In this document: positions 33,740-45,374 of the stretch, one piece after another
Position numbering within the stretch: the stretch's first letter is position 1
How the letters are laid out: each line of letters starts with the position of its first letter
Assembly: GCF_900105415.1 (NCBI RefSeq)
Contig: NZ_FNSM01000001.1
Location: forward strand, 1,798,001-1,862,000
Length of the DNA: 64,000 nt
Reading direction: 5' to 3'
DNA from: Streptomyces sp. TLI_105
GTDB lineage: Bacteria > Actinomycetota > Actinomycetes > Streptomycetales > Streptomycetaceae
Notes under the pieces: generated by a model
Databases searched by the model: none
The model's input: the letters and a program-made list of their open reading frames with translations, nothing else
What the model was told of the DNA's origin: nothing
Position numbers and translations under genes: made by a program

Positions 33740-33752
33740 GCGTGCGCCGCCC
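33726..33752. terminator. Hairpin overlapping the ROK stop codon
   Basis: An 11-bp perfect stem (GGGCGGCGCAC against its complement) encloses the 5-base loop TGAGC, which contains the ROK stop codon. It lies between convergent genes. Confidence 0.65.
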
Positions 33753-33773
33753 TCCGGCCCACCCCCTGGGGGG

Positions 33774-35951
<2,178 letters not shown>

Positions 35952-36179
35952 GACTCGATCTCCTCGTACGTGAGGGGGAGTTGGGGAAGGGGAGCGCGCT
36001 CTCCGCAGCAGATGCTGGCGGTTGGCCCTCACGGGGGTCAAGGCATCCGACACGACTTTTCTTTTGTCTTGCATTAAGTATCGAGGGAGAGGTGGGGACG
36101 CCTCCTCGGGGAGGGGCGCGCACGCCGGGGCTCCGGACGGGCCACCCCGTCCGGACAGGCGAGCGGCGACGCCCCGGGA

Positions 36180-38552
36180 CTAACGACGGGGAGAGACGGG
36201 TGACGGGGCCGTCACCATCAGACCTCCGGTCAGGCCCGCGGCCAGCAGGAAGAGCACCGCCCACCAGGGCGGACCGCCCTGGCTTGCGTACAGCGCCGTC
36301 CCGAAGCCCGCGCCCACCGTCTGGGCCGTGACGACCGCGGCCGAGGCAACCCCCGTGTGCCTGCCGAGGCCCGTGTCGACCACGACGGCGAAGAGCGGCA
36401 TGAAGGCCAGGCCGATGCCCAGGCCCGCGAGGAGCATGGCCGGGAGCAGCGCCGCGTATCCGCCGCCGCTCTCGATGCCGGTGATGGTCAGCGCCAGGCC
36501 GAGGGGCGTGACCACCAGGCCCGACACGAGGAGGACACGGGGCGCCACGCCACGCGCCAGCAGACGCGGGGAGATCTCGACGGCGCCGGCGGCGATCGCG
36601 GCGACCATCGGCAGCATGGCGAGGCCCGTCGTGGACACGGAGAACCCGAGGTTCATCATCAGGATGAACGCCAGCGGCGGCAGCAGCGCGAGGATCCCGG
36701 CGCCGGCGAGGAGCATGGTGAGGAAGCCGCCGAGCCGGCTGCGGTCCTTGAGGACGGACGGGGGCAGCAGCGGGTTCGACCCGGCGCCCTGCCGTCCCAG
36801 GAAGGCCGCGAGCAGGACCGCGCCTCCCGCGACCAGGCCCAGGACCAGTGGGGTTCCCCAGCCCGGAGCCGCCTTGACGGAGCCGTACAGCAGCAGGGCG
36901 ACCCCGAACCCGCCCAGCAGGACTCCGGGCAGGTCGAAGCGGGCGCCGGGGCGGTCCGGCCGGTCGTGCGGCAGGACGCGGCTCCCGGCCAGGGCGATCA
37001 GGGCGAGGAGCGCGATGACGACCAGCACCGGGCCCCGGCCCATGAGCCCGGTCGAGGCCCCGACGGCCGGGCCGCCGACAGCGACCGTGGCGTAGACGCC
37101 GAAGGCCCTGACCCGCGCCTTCGGTTCCGGGAAGACGGTGGCCACCAGGGCCGGCGCCGCCACTGTCACCAGCGCGCCGAAGCCGCCCTGGAGGACCCGG
37201 GCCGCGATCAGAGCCGCGGGAGCGAACTCGCCGGCCGAGCCGCCGAGCACACAGGCCCCCACGAGCCCCGACAGACCGACGACCAGCGTCCGCCGGCCGC
37301 CGACCCGGTCGACGAGATGGCCGCCGAGCAGCAGCAGCGCGGCGAAGGGGACCGCGAAGGCGTACGACTGCGGGCTCTCGCCGCTGAGATCGAAAGGATC
37401 CCGCGTCACCCCGAGCAGCACCGCCAGCTGTGCGAGAACGATGACCGCCAGTCCTCCACGGCGGCGCGGTGACGCAACGGGAACCCGGTGGGCCGGAGCC
37501 GTGGGGGTGTACGCGGGCGCCGGGGCCTGCGCCTGGGCCGGGACCCCGGCTCGGGGCGCCGTCTCCGTCACCGGCTGGGCGGCGGGCGTTCCGGCGTGGG
37601 GCGCCGTCTCCGTCACCGGCTGGGCGGCGGCCGTTTCGGCTCGGGCAGCGGGTACGTAGTCGAGCAACTGCGCCGCGTGCCTGCCCAGTTGGACCAGGAC
37701 CTCGCCCGGCAGCCAGACACCGCCCTCGTCCCCGCCGGTGAGGGCCGCGATCCGTTCGGGGGTGGGGCGCGCCGCCGGGTCCTTCTCCAGGCAGGCGCGG
37801 ACGAGGCCGAGCAGCGACTCCGGTACGCCCGTGAGGTCGGGCTCCTCCTCGGCGACCCGGAAGAGGTGGGCGTTCAGGCCGGTGTCGGTGGCGCCGAAGA
37901 GGAGACGCCCGGTGGCGGCGTACACGAGGACGGCACCGAGGCAGAACACGTCGCTGGCGGGGGTGAGTTCGAGGCCGCGGACCTGCTCCGGGGACATGAA
38001 GCCGGGCGAGCCGATCAGCATGCCGGTGCGGGTGTGCAGGCTGTCTCCGGCCAGGCTGTCCATGGCGCGGGCGATGCCGAAGTCGATGACGCGGGGCCCG
38101 TCCACCGTCACCAGGACGTTGGACGGTTTGAGGTCGCGGTGGATCAGGCCCGCCTCGTGCACGACCCGCAGCGCGAGGGCGAGACGGTTGGCGAGGACGC
38201 GGACCGAATGCTCGGGCAGCGGCCCGAAGTCCCGGGCGACGACGGTGGTCAGGTCGGGCCCGGCGATGTACTGGGTGGCCACCCAGGGCACGGCGGCCGT
38301 GGTGTCCGTGTCGGCGTCGAGGACGTCGGCGGTCCAGCTCCCGCCCACCCGCCGGGCGGCCGCCACCTCGCGGGCGAAGCGCTTGCGGAACTCCGGGTGG
38401 GCGGCGTACTCGGGCTGCACGACCTTGACCGCGACCGTACGGCCGACCTCGGAGCGGCCGAGGTAGACCAGACCCATCCCGCCCGCCCCGAGACGGGCGA
38501 TGAGGCGGTAGGGGCCTACGTGCGTCGGGTCTTCGGCGATCAGCGGGTCCAC
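36180..38552 (-). CDS. Ser/Thr protein kinase fused to an MFS transporter
   Basis: 790 aa, start GTG/ATG at 38552 giving MDPLIAEDPTHVGPYRLIAR. Residues ~14-270 are a complete Hanks-type kinase: glycine loop LGAGGMGLVY, Lys43 in VAVKVV, catalytic HRDLKPSN (Asp140, Asn145), DFG (Asp157), SPEQ. A linker (~280-370) is rich in Ala/Pro/Thr with a tandem repeat of QPVTETAPxAG. From ~370 follows a DHA2-like MFS domain of about twelve or more hydrophobic segments with DRVGGRRTLVVG and GPAVGAS. The first membrane segment lacks the usual Asp-containing start of DHA2 proteins. A kinase as N-terminal domain of a transporter implies phospho-control of transport or transport-linked sensing; no PASTA sensor is present. 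Confidence 0.85.
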   Translation of the reverse strand: MDPLIAEDPTHVGPYRLIARLGAGGMGLVYLGRSEVGRTVAVKVVQPEYAAHPEFRKRFAREVAAARRVGGSWTADVLDADTDTTAAVPWVATQYIAGPDLTTVVARDFGPLPEHSVRVLANRLALALRVVHEAGLIHRDLKPSNVLVTVDGPRVIDFGIARAMDSLAGDSLHTRTGMLIGSPGFMSPEQVRGLELTPASDVFCLGAVLVYAATGRLLFGATDTGLNAHLFRVAEEEPDLTGVPESLLGLVRACLEKDPAARPTPERIAALTGGDEGGVWLPGEVLVQLGRHAAQLLDYVPAARAETAAAQPVTETAPHAGTPAAQPVTETAPRAGVPAQAQAPAPAYTPTAPAHRVPVASPRRRGGLAVIVLAQLAVLLGVTRDPFDLSGESPQSYAFAVPFAALLLLGGHLVDRVGGRRTLVVGLSGLVGACVLGGSAGEFAPAALIAARVLQGGFGALVTVAAPALVATVFPEPKARVRAFGVYATVAVGGPAVGASTGLMGRGPVLVVIALLALIALAGSRVLPHDRPDRPGARFDLPGVLLGGFGVALLLYGSVKAAPGWGTPLVLGLVAGGAVLLAAFLGRQGAGSNPLLPPSVLKDRSRLGGFLTMLLAGAGILALLPPLAFILMMNLGFSVSTTGLAMLPMVAAIAAGAVEISPRLLARGVAPRVLLVSGLVVTPLGLALTITGIESGGGYAALLPAMLLAGLGIGLAFMPLFAVVVDTGLGRHTGVASAAVVTAQTVGAGFGTALYASQGGPPWWAVLFLLAAGLTGGLMVTAPSPVSPRR
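37556..37640 (-). repeat. 45-bp tandem duplication in the kinase-MFS linker
   Basis: A 29-base identical core (GGCGCCGTCTCCGTCACCGG and following) occurs twice 45 bases apart, encoding two copies of AAQPVTETAPxAG. In-frame expansion of a flexible linker. Confidence 0.7.
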
Positions 38553-38597
38553 CCGGGAAATCTAGCCGAGGCCCCGGCGGCCGTCCCGGAAACGGAG

Positions 38598-39734
38598 CTA
38601 CGCGACCGAACCTATGCGCCCGTCCGGCTCGCGGGGCCCCTCGTGGTGGATCGGGGTGTGGGCGCCCGTGAGGGAGACCCCGCTGCCGCCCCGGCGGTTG
38701 GCGACGATCTCGGCGCCGATCGAGAGGGCGGTCTCCTCGGGCGTGCGCGCGCCGAGGTCGAGGCCTATCGGGGAGCGCAGGCGGGCGAGTTCGAGTTCGG
38801 TGACGCCGACGCCGCGGAGGCGCTCGTTGCGGTCCTCGTGGGTGCGGCGGGAGCCCATCGCGCCGATGTAGGCGACGGGAAGCTTGAGGGCGGCCTGGAG
38901 GAGGGGCACGTCGAACTTGGCGTCGTGCGTGAGGACGCACAGGACGGTGCGGCCGTCGACCTCGGTCGACTCCAGGTAGCGGTGGGGCCATTCGACGACG
39001 ATCTCGTCGGCCTCGGGGAAGCGGGCGGGCGTCGCGAAGACGGGCCGCGCGTCGCAGACGGTGACGTGGTAGCCGAGGAACTTGCCGACCCGGACGAGGG
39101 CGGCGGCGAAGTCGATGGCGCCGAAGACGATCATGCGGGGGGCGGGGACGGAGGACTCGACCAGGAGGGACAGCGGCTGTCCGCAGCGGCTGCCGTCCTC
39201 GCCGATCTCCACGGTGCCGGTGCGGCCCGCGTCGAGCATCGCGCGGGCCTCGCCGGCCGCGGTGCGGTCCAGCTCGGGGTGGCCGCCGAGCTTCCCCTCG
39301 TACGAGCCGTCGGGACGGACCAGCAGCGCCTGCCCCAACAGGTCCGCCGGCCCGTCCACGATCCGGGCCAGGGCCGCCGCCTCCCCCGTGGCGGCGGCCG
39401 CGAGCGCGGCGGGGAAGACCCCGCCGCGGACCGGGGTGACGAGGATGTCGATGATGCCGCCGCAGGTCAGGCCGACCGCGAAGGCGTCCTCGTCGCTGTA
39501 GCCGAAGCGCTCGACGACGGTCTTCCCGTCTTCGAGGGCCTGGACGCACAGGTCGTAGACCGCGCCCTCCACACACCCGCCGGAGACCGATCCGATCGCC
39601 GTGCCGTCGCCGTCGACGGCGAGTGCGGCTCCCGGCTGCCGGGGCGCGCTGCCGCCGACCGCGACCACGGTGGCGACGGCGAACGTGCGTCCCTGCTCGA
39701 CCCACCGGTGCAGCTCTTCGGCGATGTCCAGCAT
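38598..39734 (-). CDS. xdhC: XdhC-type molybdenum-cofactor maturation protein
   Basis: 378 aa, ATG start. N-terminal XdhC_CoxI domain (VATVVAVGGSAPRQPGAALAV, GSVSGGCVEGAVYD, FGYSDEDAFAVGLTCGG) and C-terminal Rossmann-type XdhC domain (RMIVFGAIDFAAALVRVGKFLGY, VLTHDAKFDVPLLQAAL, YIGAMGSRRTHEDR). It receives Mo cofactor, promotes its sulfuration and inserts it in xanthine dehydrogenase. Last gene of the minus-strand purine block, after the NCS2 permease. Usual Gly-x-Gly in the Rossmann motif reads FGAIDF, a mild deviation. Confidence 0.9.
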   Translation of the reverse strand: MLDIAEELHRWVEQGRTFAVATVVAVGGSAPRQPGAALAVDGDGTAIGSVSGGCVEGAVYDLCVQALEDGKTVVERFGYSDEDAFAVGLTCGGIIDILVTPVRGGVFPAALAAAATGEAAALARIVDGPADLLGQALLVRPDGSYEGKLGGHPELDRTAAGEARAMLDAGRTGTVEIGEDGSRCGQPLSLLVESSVPAPRMIVFGAIDFAAALVRVGKFLGYHVTVCDARPVFATPARFPEADEIVVEWPHRYLESTEVDGRTVLCVLTHDAKFDVPLLQAALKLPVAYIGAMGSRRTHEDRNERLRGVGVTELELARLRSPIGLDLGARTPEETALSIGAEIVANRRGGSGVSLTGAHTPIHHEGPREPDGRIGSVA

Positions 39735-39771
39735 GTCGGTCTCCTTGGGTGTACGGAGGGCGGGTGGGGCG

Positions 39772-41244
39772 TCAGCTGACGCCCAGCCAACCCTCGATCG
39801 GGTGAAGGGCGAAGAACACGATGAAGATCGCGGTGAGGGCCCACATGAACGCGCCGACCTCGCGCGCCTTGCCCTGCGCCACCTTGATGACGGTGTAGGC
39901 GATGACGCCGGCCGCGACGCCCGGGGTGATGCTGTAGGTGAACGGCATCAGGACGACGGTCAGGAAGACCGGGATCGCGACGGAGCTGTCGCCCCAGTTC
40001 ACGTGCTTGGCGTTCATCATCATCATCGCGCCGATGACGACCAGGGCGGCGGAGCCGACCTCACGGGGCACGATCTGGGTGATCGGGGTGAAGAAGATGG
40101 CGGCCGCGAAGAACAGGCCGGTGATCACCGAGGAGAAGCCCGTGCGGGCTCCCTCGCCGACGCCGGTGGCGGACTCCACGAAGACGGTCTGGCCGGAGGC
40201 GCCGGTGACGCCGCCGATCGCGCCGCCCGCGCCGTCGATGAACAGCGCCTTGGACAGGCCGGGCATCCGGCCCTTGTCGTCGGCGAGGTTGGCCTCGGTG
40301 CCGACGCCGATGATGGTGGCCATCGCGTCGAAGAAGCCGGCGAGGACCAGGGTGAAGACGATGACGCCGACGGTGATGTAGCCGACGTCGCCCCAGCCGC
40401 CGAAGGAGACGTCGCCGAAGAGCGAGAAGTCCGGGCTGGAGACCGCGCTGCCCTTGAGCTCCGGGGCGCCGTTGGCCCAGGAACCCGGGCCCTTGGCCGG
40501 GACGTCGGCGACCGCGTTGACGATCAGCGAGATGACGGTGCCGGCGACGATGCCGATGAGGATCGCACCCGGAATCTTGCGGGCCTGGAGCGCGAAGATC
40601 GCGAGCAGGGTGACCGCGAAGATCAGTACCGGCCAGCCGACGAGTTCGCCGCCGGCGCCGAGGGTGATGGGCGGGCCGAACTGCGGGCCGGCGCCCACGA
40701 AGCCGGCCTTGTTGAAGCCGATCAGCGCGATGAAGAGGCCGATGCCGATGGTGATGCCGTGCTTGAGCGGCAGCGGGATCGCGTTCATGATCATCTCACG
40801 GAGACCGGTGACCACCAGGAGGCAGATCACCACACCGTAGACGACGCACATGCCCATGGCCTGCGGCCACGTCATCTGGGGCACGACCTGGGTCGCCAGC
40901 ACACCGGAGACGCTGAGCCCCGCCGCGAGGACGAGCGGGACCTTGCCGAGGAAGCCCATCAGCAGGGTGGTCACCGCCGCCGCGAAGGCGGTCGCCGTGA
41001 TGACGGCGGAGGTGGCGAGGACGTGCTTGTCGACGTCCGGGCCGCCGAGGAGGATCGGGTTGAGCAGGAGAATGTACGCCATCGCCATGAAGGTGGTGAC
41101 GCCGCCGCGGATCTCCGTCGCGACGGTGGATCCTCTCTCCGAGATGTGAAAGTACCGGTCGAGCCAAGAGCGCCCGGCGGGGGTGCGCGAGCCGGAGCCC
41201 GCGTCCTCAGCGGCGGTCTTGGGCTCCACAGACGACTGGGTCAT
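39772..41244 (-). CDS. NCS2/AzgA-type purine permease
   Basis: 490 aa from the ATG at 41244 (GGGAG upstream). Twelve or more membrane segments. Motifs typical of the AzgA/GhxP branch of NCS2: RGGVTTFMAMAYILLLNP near the N-terminus, TEANLADDKGRMPGLSKALFIDGAGGAIGG and SGQTVFVESATGVGEGARTGFSS in the middle. Probable proton symport of hypoxanthine, guanine, adenine or xanthine. It lies between the xanthine dehydrogenase genes and xdhC on the same strand, consistent with uptake of the enzyme's substrate. Confidence 0.9.
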   Translation of the reverse strand: MTQSSVEPKTAAEDAGSGSRTPAGRSWLDRYFHISERGSTVATEIRGGVTTFMAMAYILLLNPILLGGPDVDKHVLATSAVITATAFAAAVTTLLMGFLGKVPLVLAAGLSVSGVLATQVVPQMTWPQAMGMCVVYGVVICLLVVTGLREMIMNAIPLPLKHGITIGIGLFIALIGFNKAGFVGAGPQFGPPITLGAGGELVGWPVLIFAVTLLAIFALQARKIPGAILIGIVAGTVISLIVNAVADVPAKGPGSWANGAPELKGSAVSSPDFSLFGDVSFGGWGDVGYITVGVIVFTLVLAGFFDAMATIIGVGTEANLADDKGRMPGLSKALFIDGAGGAIGGVTGASGQTVFVESATGVGEGARTGFSSVITGLFFAAAIFFTPITQIVPREVGSAALVVIGAMMMMNAKHVNWGDSSVAIPVFLTVVLMPFTYSITPGVAAGVIAYTVIKVAQGKAREVGAFMWALTAIFIVFFALHPIEGWLGVS

Positions 41245-41482
41245 GGGGCCTACTCCCAAGGTTCAAAGGGGCACCCGCATCAGACTTCTAAGCTCTGACG
41301 GTGAAGCTGCGGGATTTGGGATATTTCGTTGGCTGCACGACCCGGGGGACGGCCCGAGACGAACGGGGTGCTGCGGGTGAAGCGGTACTGCGGTGATGCG
41401 GGTTTCCCGAGAGGGAGTGCTCCGGGCGGTGCGGGCGGTGGAAGTGTGACGTTCCTGGGAGGCACGCACCGCCCGGAGAGTC

Positions 41483-43882
41483 CTACAGGGTGCCGGTGAG
41501 CGCCTCGGGGCGGACCGGCGTCTTGTTGAGCTCCAGGCCCGTCGCCGCCCGGATCGCCGCGAGGACGGCCGGGGTGGACGACAGGGTCGGGGCCTCGCCG
41601 ATGCCCCGGACGCCGTACGGCGCGTTGGGGTCGGCCAGCTCGAGGTAGTCGACCGGGATGGTCGGCGTGTCGAGGATGGTCGGGATCAGGTAGTCCGTGA
41701 AGGAGGGGTTGCGCACCTTCGCGGTCTTCGGATCGACGATGATCTCCTCCATCACCGCGACGCCCAGGCCCTGGGTGGTGCCACCCTGGATCTGGCCGAC
41801 CACGGAGAGCGGGTTGACCGCCTTGCCGACGTCCTGCGCGCAGGCCAGCTCGATCACCTTCACGAGGCCGAGCTCGGTGTCCACCTCCACGACCGCGCGG
41901 TGCGCGGCGAAGGCGTACTGGACGTGGCCGTCGCCCTGGCCGGTGACGAGGTCGAAGGCCTGGGTGGGCCGGTGGCGCCACTCCTCCTCGACCTCCACGA
42001 CCTCGTCCTCCAGGACGTCCGCGATGCTCGCGAGGGCCTCGCCGGCGTCGGTGACGACCTTGCCGCCCTCCAGGAGGAGCTCGGCGTTGGCCCAGGCCGG
42101 GTGGTACGAGCCGAACTTGCGCCGGCCGATCTCCAGGACCTTCTCGCGGACGATCCCGCAGGAGTTCTTGATGGCGCCGCCGGTCATGTACGTCTGGCGG
42201 CCCGCGGAGGTCGAACCGGCCGAGCCCACCTGGGTGTCGGCGGGGAGGATGGTGACCTGCTGGACGCCGAGCTCCGTGCGGGCGATCTGGGCGTGGATGG
42301 TGATGCCGCCCTGGCCGACCTCCGCCGCGGCGGTGTGGACCGTGGCGACGGCCTCGCCGTTGATGACCTCCATGCGGATCCTGGCGGTCGAGTAGTCGTC
42401 GAAGCCCTCGGAGAAGCCGACGTTCTTGATGCCGACGGCGTAGCCGACGCCCCGCACGACGCCCTCGCCGTGCGAGGTGTTGGACAGCCCGCCCGGCAGC
42501 GCGCGGACGTCCGCGCCCTCGCCGGCGGTCTCCCACTGGCGCTCCGGCGGCATCGGGCGGGCCTTGACCCGGCGCAGCAGCTCGGCGACCGGGGCCGGCG
42601 AGTCCACGACCTGGCCGGTCGGCATGATCGTGCCCTGCTCCATGGCGTTGAGCTGGCGCAGCTCCACCGGGTCCATGCCCAGCTTGGCCGCGAGCTTGTC
42701 CATCTGGGCCTCGTAGGCGAAGCAGGCCTGGACCGCGCCGAAGCCGCGCATGGCGCCGCAGGGCGGGTTGTTGGTGTAGAGGCCGATCGCCTCGATCTCG
42801 ACGTCGTCGACGACGTACGGGCCGATCGAGAGGGAGGAGGCGTTGCCGACGACCGAGGCCGTGGACGACGCGTACGCGCCGCCGTCGAGCACGATCTTGC
42901 ACTTCACGTGCGTGAGCTTGCCGTCCTTGGTGGCGCCGTGCTCGTAGTAGAGCTTCGCCGGGTGCCGGTGGACGTGCCCGAAGAAGGACTCGTACCGGTT
43001 GTAGACCATCTTGACCGGCTTGCCGGTGCGCAGGGCCAGGATCGAGGCGAGGATCTGCATGGAGATGTCCTCGCGGCCGCCGAAGGCGCCGCCGACACCG
43101 GCCATGGTCATCCGGACCTTCTCCTCGGGCAGGCCGAGGCAGGGGGCGATCTGCTTGAGGTCCGAGTGCAGCCACTGGGTGGCGACGTACAGGTCGACGC
43201 CGCCGTCCTCGGCCGGTACGGCGAGGCCGGACTCGGGGCCGAGGAAGGCCTGGTCCTGCATGCCGAAGGTGTACTCGCCCTTGACGATGACGTCGGCGCG
43301 CTTGGCGGCCTCGTCGGCGTTGCCGCGGATGATCGGCTGGCGGTGCACGATGTTGGGGTGCGGGACGTGACCGGAGTGGTGGTCGTCGCGGTTCTCGTGG
43401 ACGAGGATCGCGTCCGGGGCGAGCGCCGAGGCCTCGTCGGTGATGACGGGCAGCTCGCGGTACTCGATCTTGATCTTCGCGGCGGCGCGGCGGGCGGTCT
43501 CCGGGTGGTCGGCGGCCACGAGGGCGACCGGCTCGCCGTGGTGACGGACCTTGCCGTAGGCGAGGACCGGGGTGTCCTGGAACTCCATGCCGTAGTTCTT
43601 CGCGGCCGGCAGGTCCTCGTGGGTCAGGACGGCGTAGACGCCGTCCATCGTGAGGGCCTCGGAGGTGTCGATGGAGACGATCTCGGCGTGCGCGACGGTG
43701 GAGCGCAGGATCTGGCCCCACAGCATGTCTTCGTGCCACATGTCCGAGGAGTAGGCGTACTCGCCGGTGACCTTGAGGGTGCCGTCGGGGCGGAGGGTGG
43801 ACTCGCCGACGCCGCCCTTGACGTGCTTCTGGGTGACCTCGGTGGGCGTACCCGCCGGAACGGTGCGTGTGTTCTGAGCCAT
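41483..43882 (-). CDS. Xanthine dehydrogenase, molybdopterin-binding subunit
   Basis: 799 aa, ATG two bases after the 2Fe-2S subunit stop. Contains the xanthine-oxidase Mo domains: ALTMDGVYAVLTHEDLP, GGAFGGREDIS (Mo-cofactor loop), RGFGAVQACFAYE (substrate-channel Arg region), and the active-site Glu in YGVRGIGEAPTLSSTPAV. Oxidises hypoxanthine to xanthine and xanthine to urate, passing electrons to the Fe-S and FAD subunits encoded just upstream. Length is normal for a separate Mo subunit. The 200-base gap to the permease may hold a processing or promoter site. Confidence 0.93.
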   Translation of the reverse strand: MAQNTRTVPAGTPTEVTQKHVKGGVGESTLRPDGTLKVTGEYAYSSDMWHEDMLWGQILRSTVAHAEIVSIDTSEALTMDGVYAVLTHEDLPAAKNYGMEFQDTPVLAYGKVRHHGEPVALVAADHPETARRAAAKIKIEYRELPVITDEASALAPDAILVHENRDDHHSGHVPHPNIVHRQPIIRGNADEAAKRADVIVKGEYTFGMQDQAFLGPESGLAVPAEDGGVDLYVATQWLHSDLKQIAPCLGLPEEKVRMTMAGVGGAFGGREDISMQILASILALRTGKPVKMVYNRYESFFGHVHRHPAKLYYEHGATKDGKLTHVKCKIVLDGGAYASSTASVVGNASSLSIGPYVVDDVEIEAIGLYTNNPPCGAMRGFGAVQACFAYEAQMDKLAAKLGMDPVELRQLNAMEQGTIMPTGQVVDSPAPVAELLRRVKARPMPPERQWETAGEGADVRALPGGLSNTSHGEGVVRGVGYAVGIKNVGFSEGFDDYSTARIRMEVINGEAVATVHTAAAEVGQGGITIHAQIARTELGVQQVTILPADTQVGSAGSTSAGRQTYMTGGAIKNSCGIVREKVLEIGRRKFGSYHPAWANAELLLEGGKVVTDAGEALASIADVLEDEVVEVEEEWRHRPTQAFDLVTGQGDGHVQYAFAAHRAVVEVDTELGLVKVIELACAQDVGKAVNPLSVVGQIQGGTTQGLGVAVMEEIIVDPKTAKVRNPSFTDYLIPTILDTPTIPVDYLELADPNAPYGVRGIGEAPTLSSTPAVLAAIRAATGLELNKTPVRPEALTGTL

Positions 43883-43884
43883 CG

Positions 43885-44481
43885 TCAGACCGCCTCTCCC
43901 TGACGCTCCTGGCGAGCGGCCGCGAGGCGGACCGCGTCGAGGATCTTCTCGTAACCGGTGCAGCGGCAGAGGTTGCCGGAGAGCGCCTCGCGGATGTCCG
44001 CGTCCGTCGGGGACGGGTTGCGCTCCAGCATCTCGTCGGCCGCGACGAGCAGACCGGGGGTGCAGAAACCGCACTGGACGGCGCCGGCGTCGATGAACGC
44101 CTGCTGGATCGGCGAGAGTTCGACGCCTTCGCCGGTCTGCGAGTCCTGGGCGGGCTTGGCCTCCCACTTCTTGGCGGCGTCGACCGAGGTGCCGCAGGCA
44201 CCGCTCGCGCAACCGCCGTGCGCCTCGCGCTCCTTGGCGTACTCCGCCAGGCCCTCGACGGTGACGACCTCGCGGCCCTCGACCTGACCGGCGGCGACCA
44301 GGCACGAACACACCGGCACGCCGTCGAGGCGGACCGTGCAGGAGCCGCACTCGCCCTGCTCGCACGCGTTCTTGGAGCCGGGCAGACCCAGGCGCTCACG
44401 CAGAACGTAGAGGAGGGACTCGCCCTCCCAGACGTCGTCGGCTTCCTGCGGACGACCGTTGACCGTGAAATTGACGCGCAT
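43885..44481 (-). CDS. Xanthine dehydrogenase, 2Fe-2S subunit
   Basis: 198 aa. Plant-type ferredoxin domain with CEQGECGSC and later VCSC; the C-terminal [2Fe-2S] domain has CGFCTPG and CRCTGY. Between them lies an insert of ~40 residues (AHGGCASGACGTSVDAAKKWEAKP, partly GGCASGACG) with two extra cysteines that are not in the compact family members. It relays electrons from Mo to FAD. Tightly packed between FAD and Mo subunits (2-base gaps). Confidence 0.93.
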   Translation of the reverse strand: MRVNFTVNGRPQEADDVWEGESLLYVLRERLGLPGSKNACEQGECGSCTVRLDGVPVCSCLVAAGQVEGREVVTVEGLAEYAKEREAHGGCASGACGTSVDAAKKWEAKPAQDSQTGEGVELSPIQQAFIDAGAVQCGFCTPGLLVAADEMLERNPSPTDADIREALSGNLCRCTGYEKILDAVRLAAARQERQGEAV

Positions 44482-44483
44482 GG

Positions 44484-45374
44484 TTATGCAGCTCCCTCAA
44501 GCGTGCGGCCGGCGCCGCGGTACTGCTCCCAGGTCCAGCCGAGCTGGCGGCGAGCCATGATGCCGACGGCGTGGCGCCGGTACTTGGCGGTGCCGCGGAC
44601 GTCGTCGATCGGGTTGGCGGCGGCCGAGCAGAGGTCGGCGAACTGCTTCGCGATCGAGGGGGTGATGATCTTGCCGTTCTCCCAGAAACCGCCCTCCTCC
44701 AGAGCCGCGTTCAGGAAGGCCTCGGCCTCCTTGGCGCGGATCGGGGTCGGCGCGGCGGAGCCGATGCCGGTGCGCACGGTCCGGGTCTCCGGGTGCAGGG
44801 CCAGGCCGAAGGCGCAGACGGCGATGACCATCGCGTTGCGGGTGCCGACCTTGGAGTACTGCTGGGGGCCGTCCGCCTTCTTGATGTGGACGGTCTTGAT
44901 GAGCTCGTCGGGCTGGAGCGCGTTGCGCTTCACGCCCGTGTAGAACTCGTCGATCGGGATGAAGCGGTTGCCGCGCACCGACTCGACCTCGACCTCGGCA
45001 CCCGCGGCGAGCAGGGCCGGGTGGGCGTCGCCGGCGGGCGACGCGGTGCCGAGGTTGCCGCCGACGCCGCCGCGGTTGCGGATCTGCGGGGAGGCGACCG
45101 TGTGCGAGGCCAGCGCCAGACCCGGGAGCTCTGCGCGCAGGTGCTCCATGATCTGCGTGTACGGAACGGAGGCGCCGAGGCGCACGTTCTCCTCGCCGAC
45201 CTCCCACTCGCGCAGCAGCTCGATACGGTTCAGGTCCAGGAGGTACTCGGGGCGTCGGTGGTCGAAGTTGATCTCGACCATGACGTCGGTACCACCGGCG
45301 ATGGGCACGGCCGTGGGGTGCTCGGCCTTGGCGGCGAGCGCCTCCTCCCAGCTGGCGGGGCGAAGGAAGTCCAT
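44484..45374 (-). CDS. Xanthine dehydrogenase, FAD-binding subunit
   Basis: 296 aa, ATG at 45374. N-terminal FAD motif VPIAGGTDVMVEINF, then RNRGGVGGNLGTASPAGD, the second conserved FAD-site segment of CO-dehydrogenase/xanthine-dehydrogenase flavoproteins. Final electron transfer to NAD. First gene of the operon; divergent from the PucR-like regulator. Confidence 0.93.
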   Translation of the reverse strand: MDFLRPASWEEALAAKAEHPTAVPIAGGTDVMVEINFDHRRPEYLLDLNRIELLREWEVGEENVRLGASVPYTQIMEHLRAELPGLALASHTVASPQIRNRGGVGGNLGTASPAGDAHPALLAAGAEVEVESVRGNRFIPIDEFYTGVKRNALQPDELIKTVHIKKADGPQQYSKVGTRNAMVIAVCAFGLALHPETRTVRTGIGSAAPTPIRAKEAEAFLNAALEEGGFWENGKIITPSIAKQFADLCSAAANPIDDVRGTAKYRRHAVGIMARRQLGWTWEQYRGAGRTLEGAA

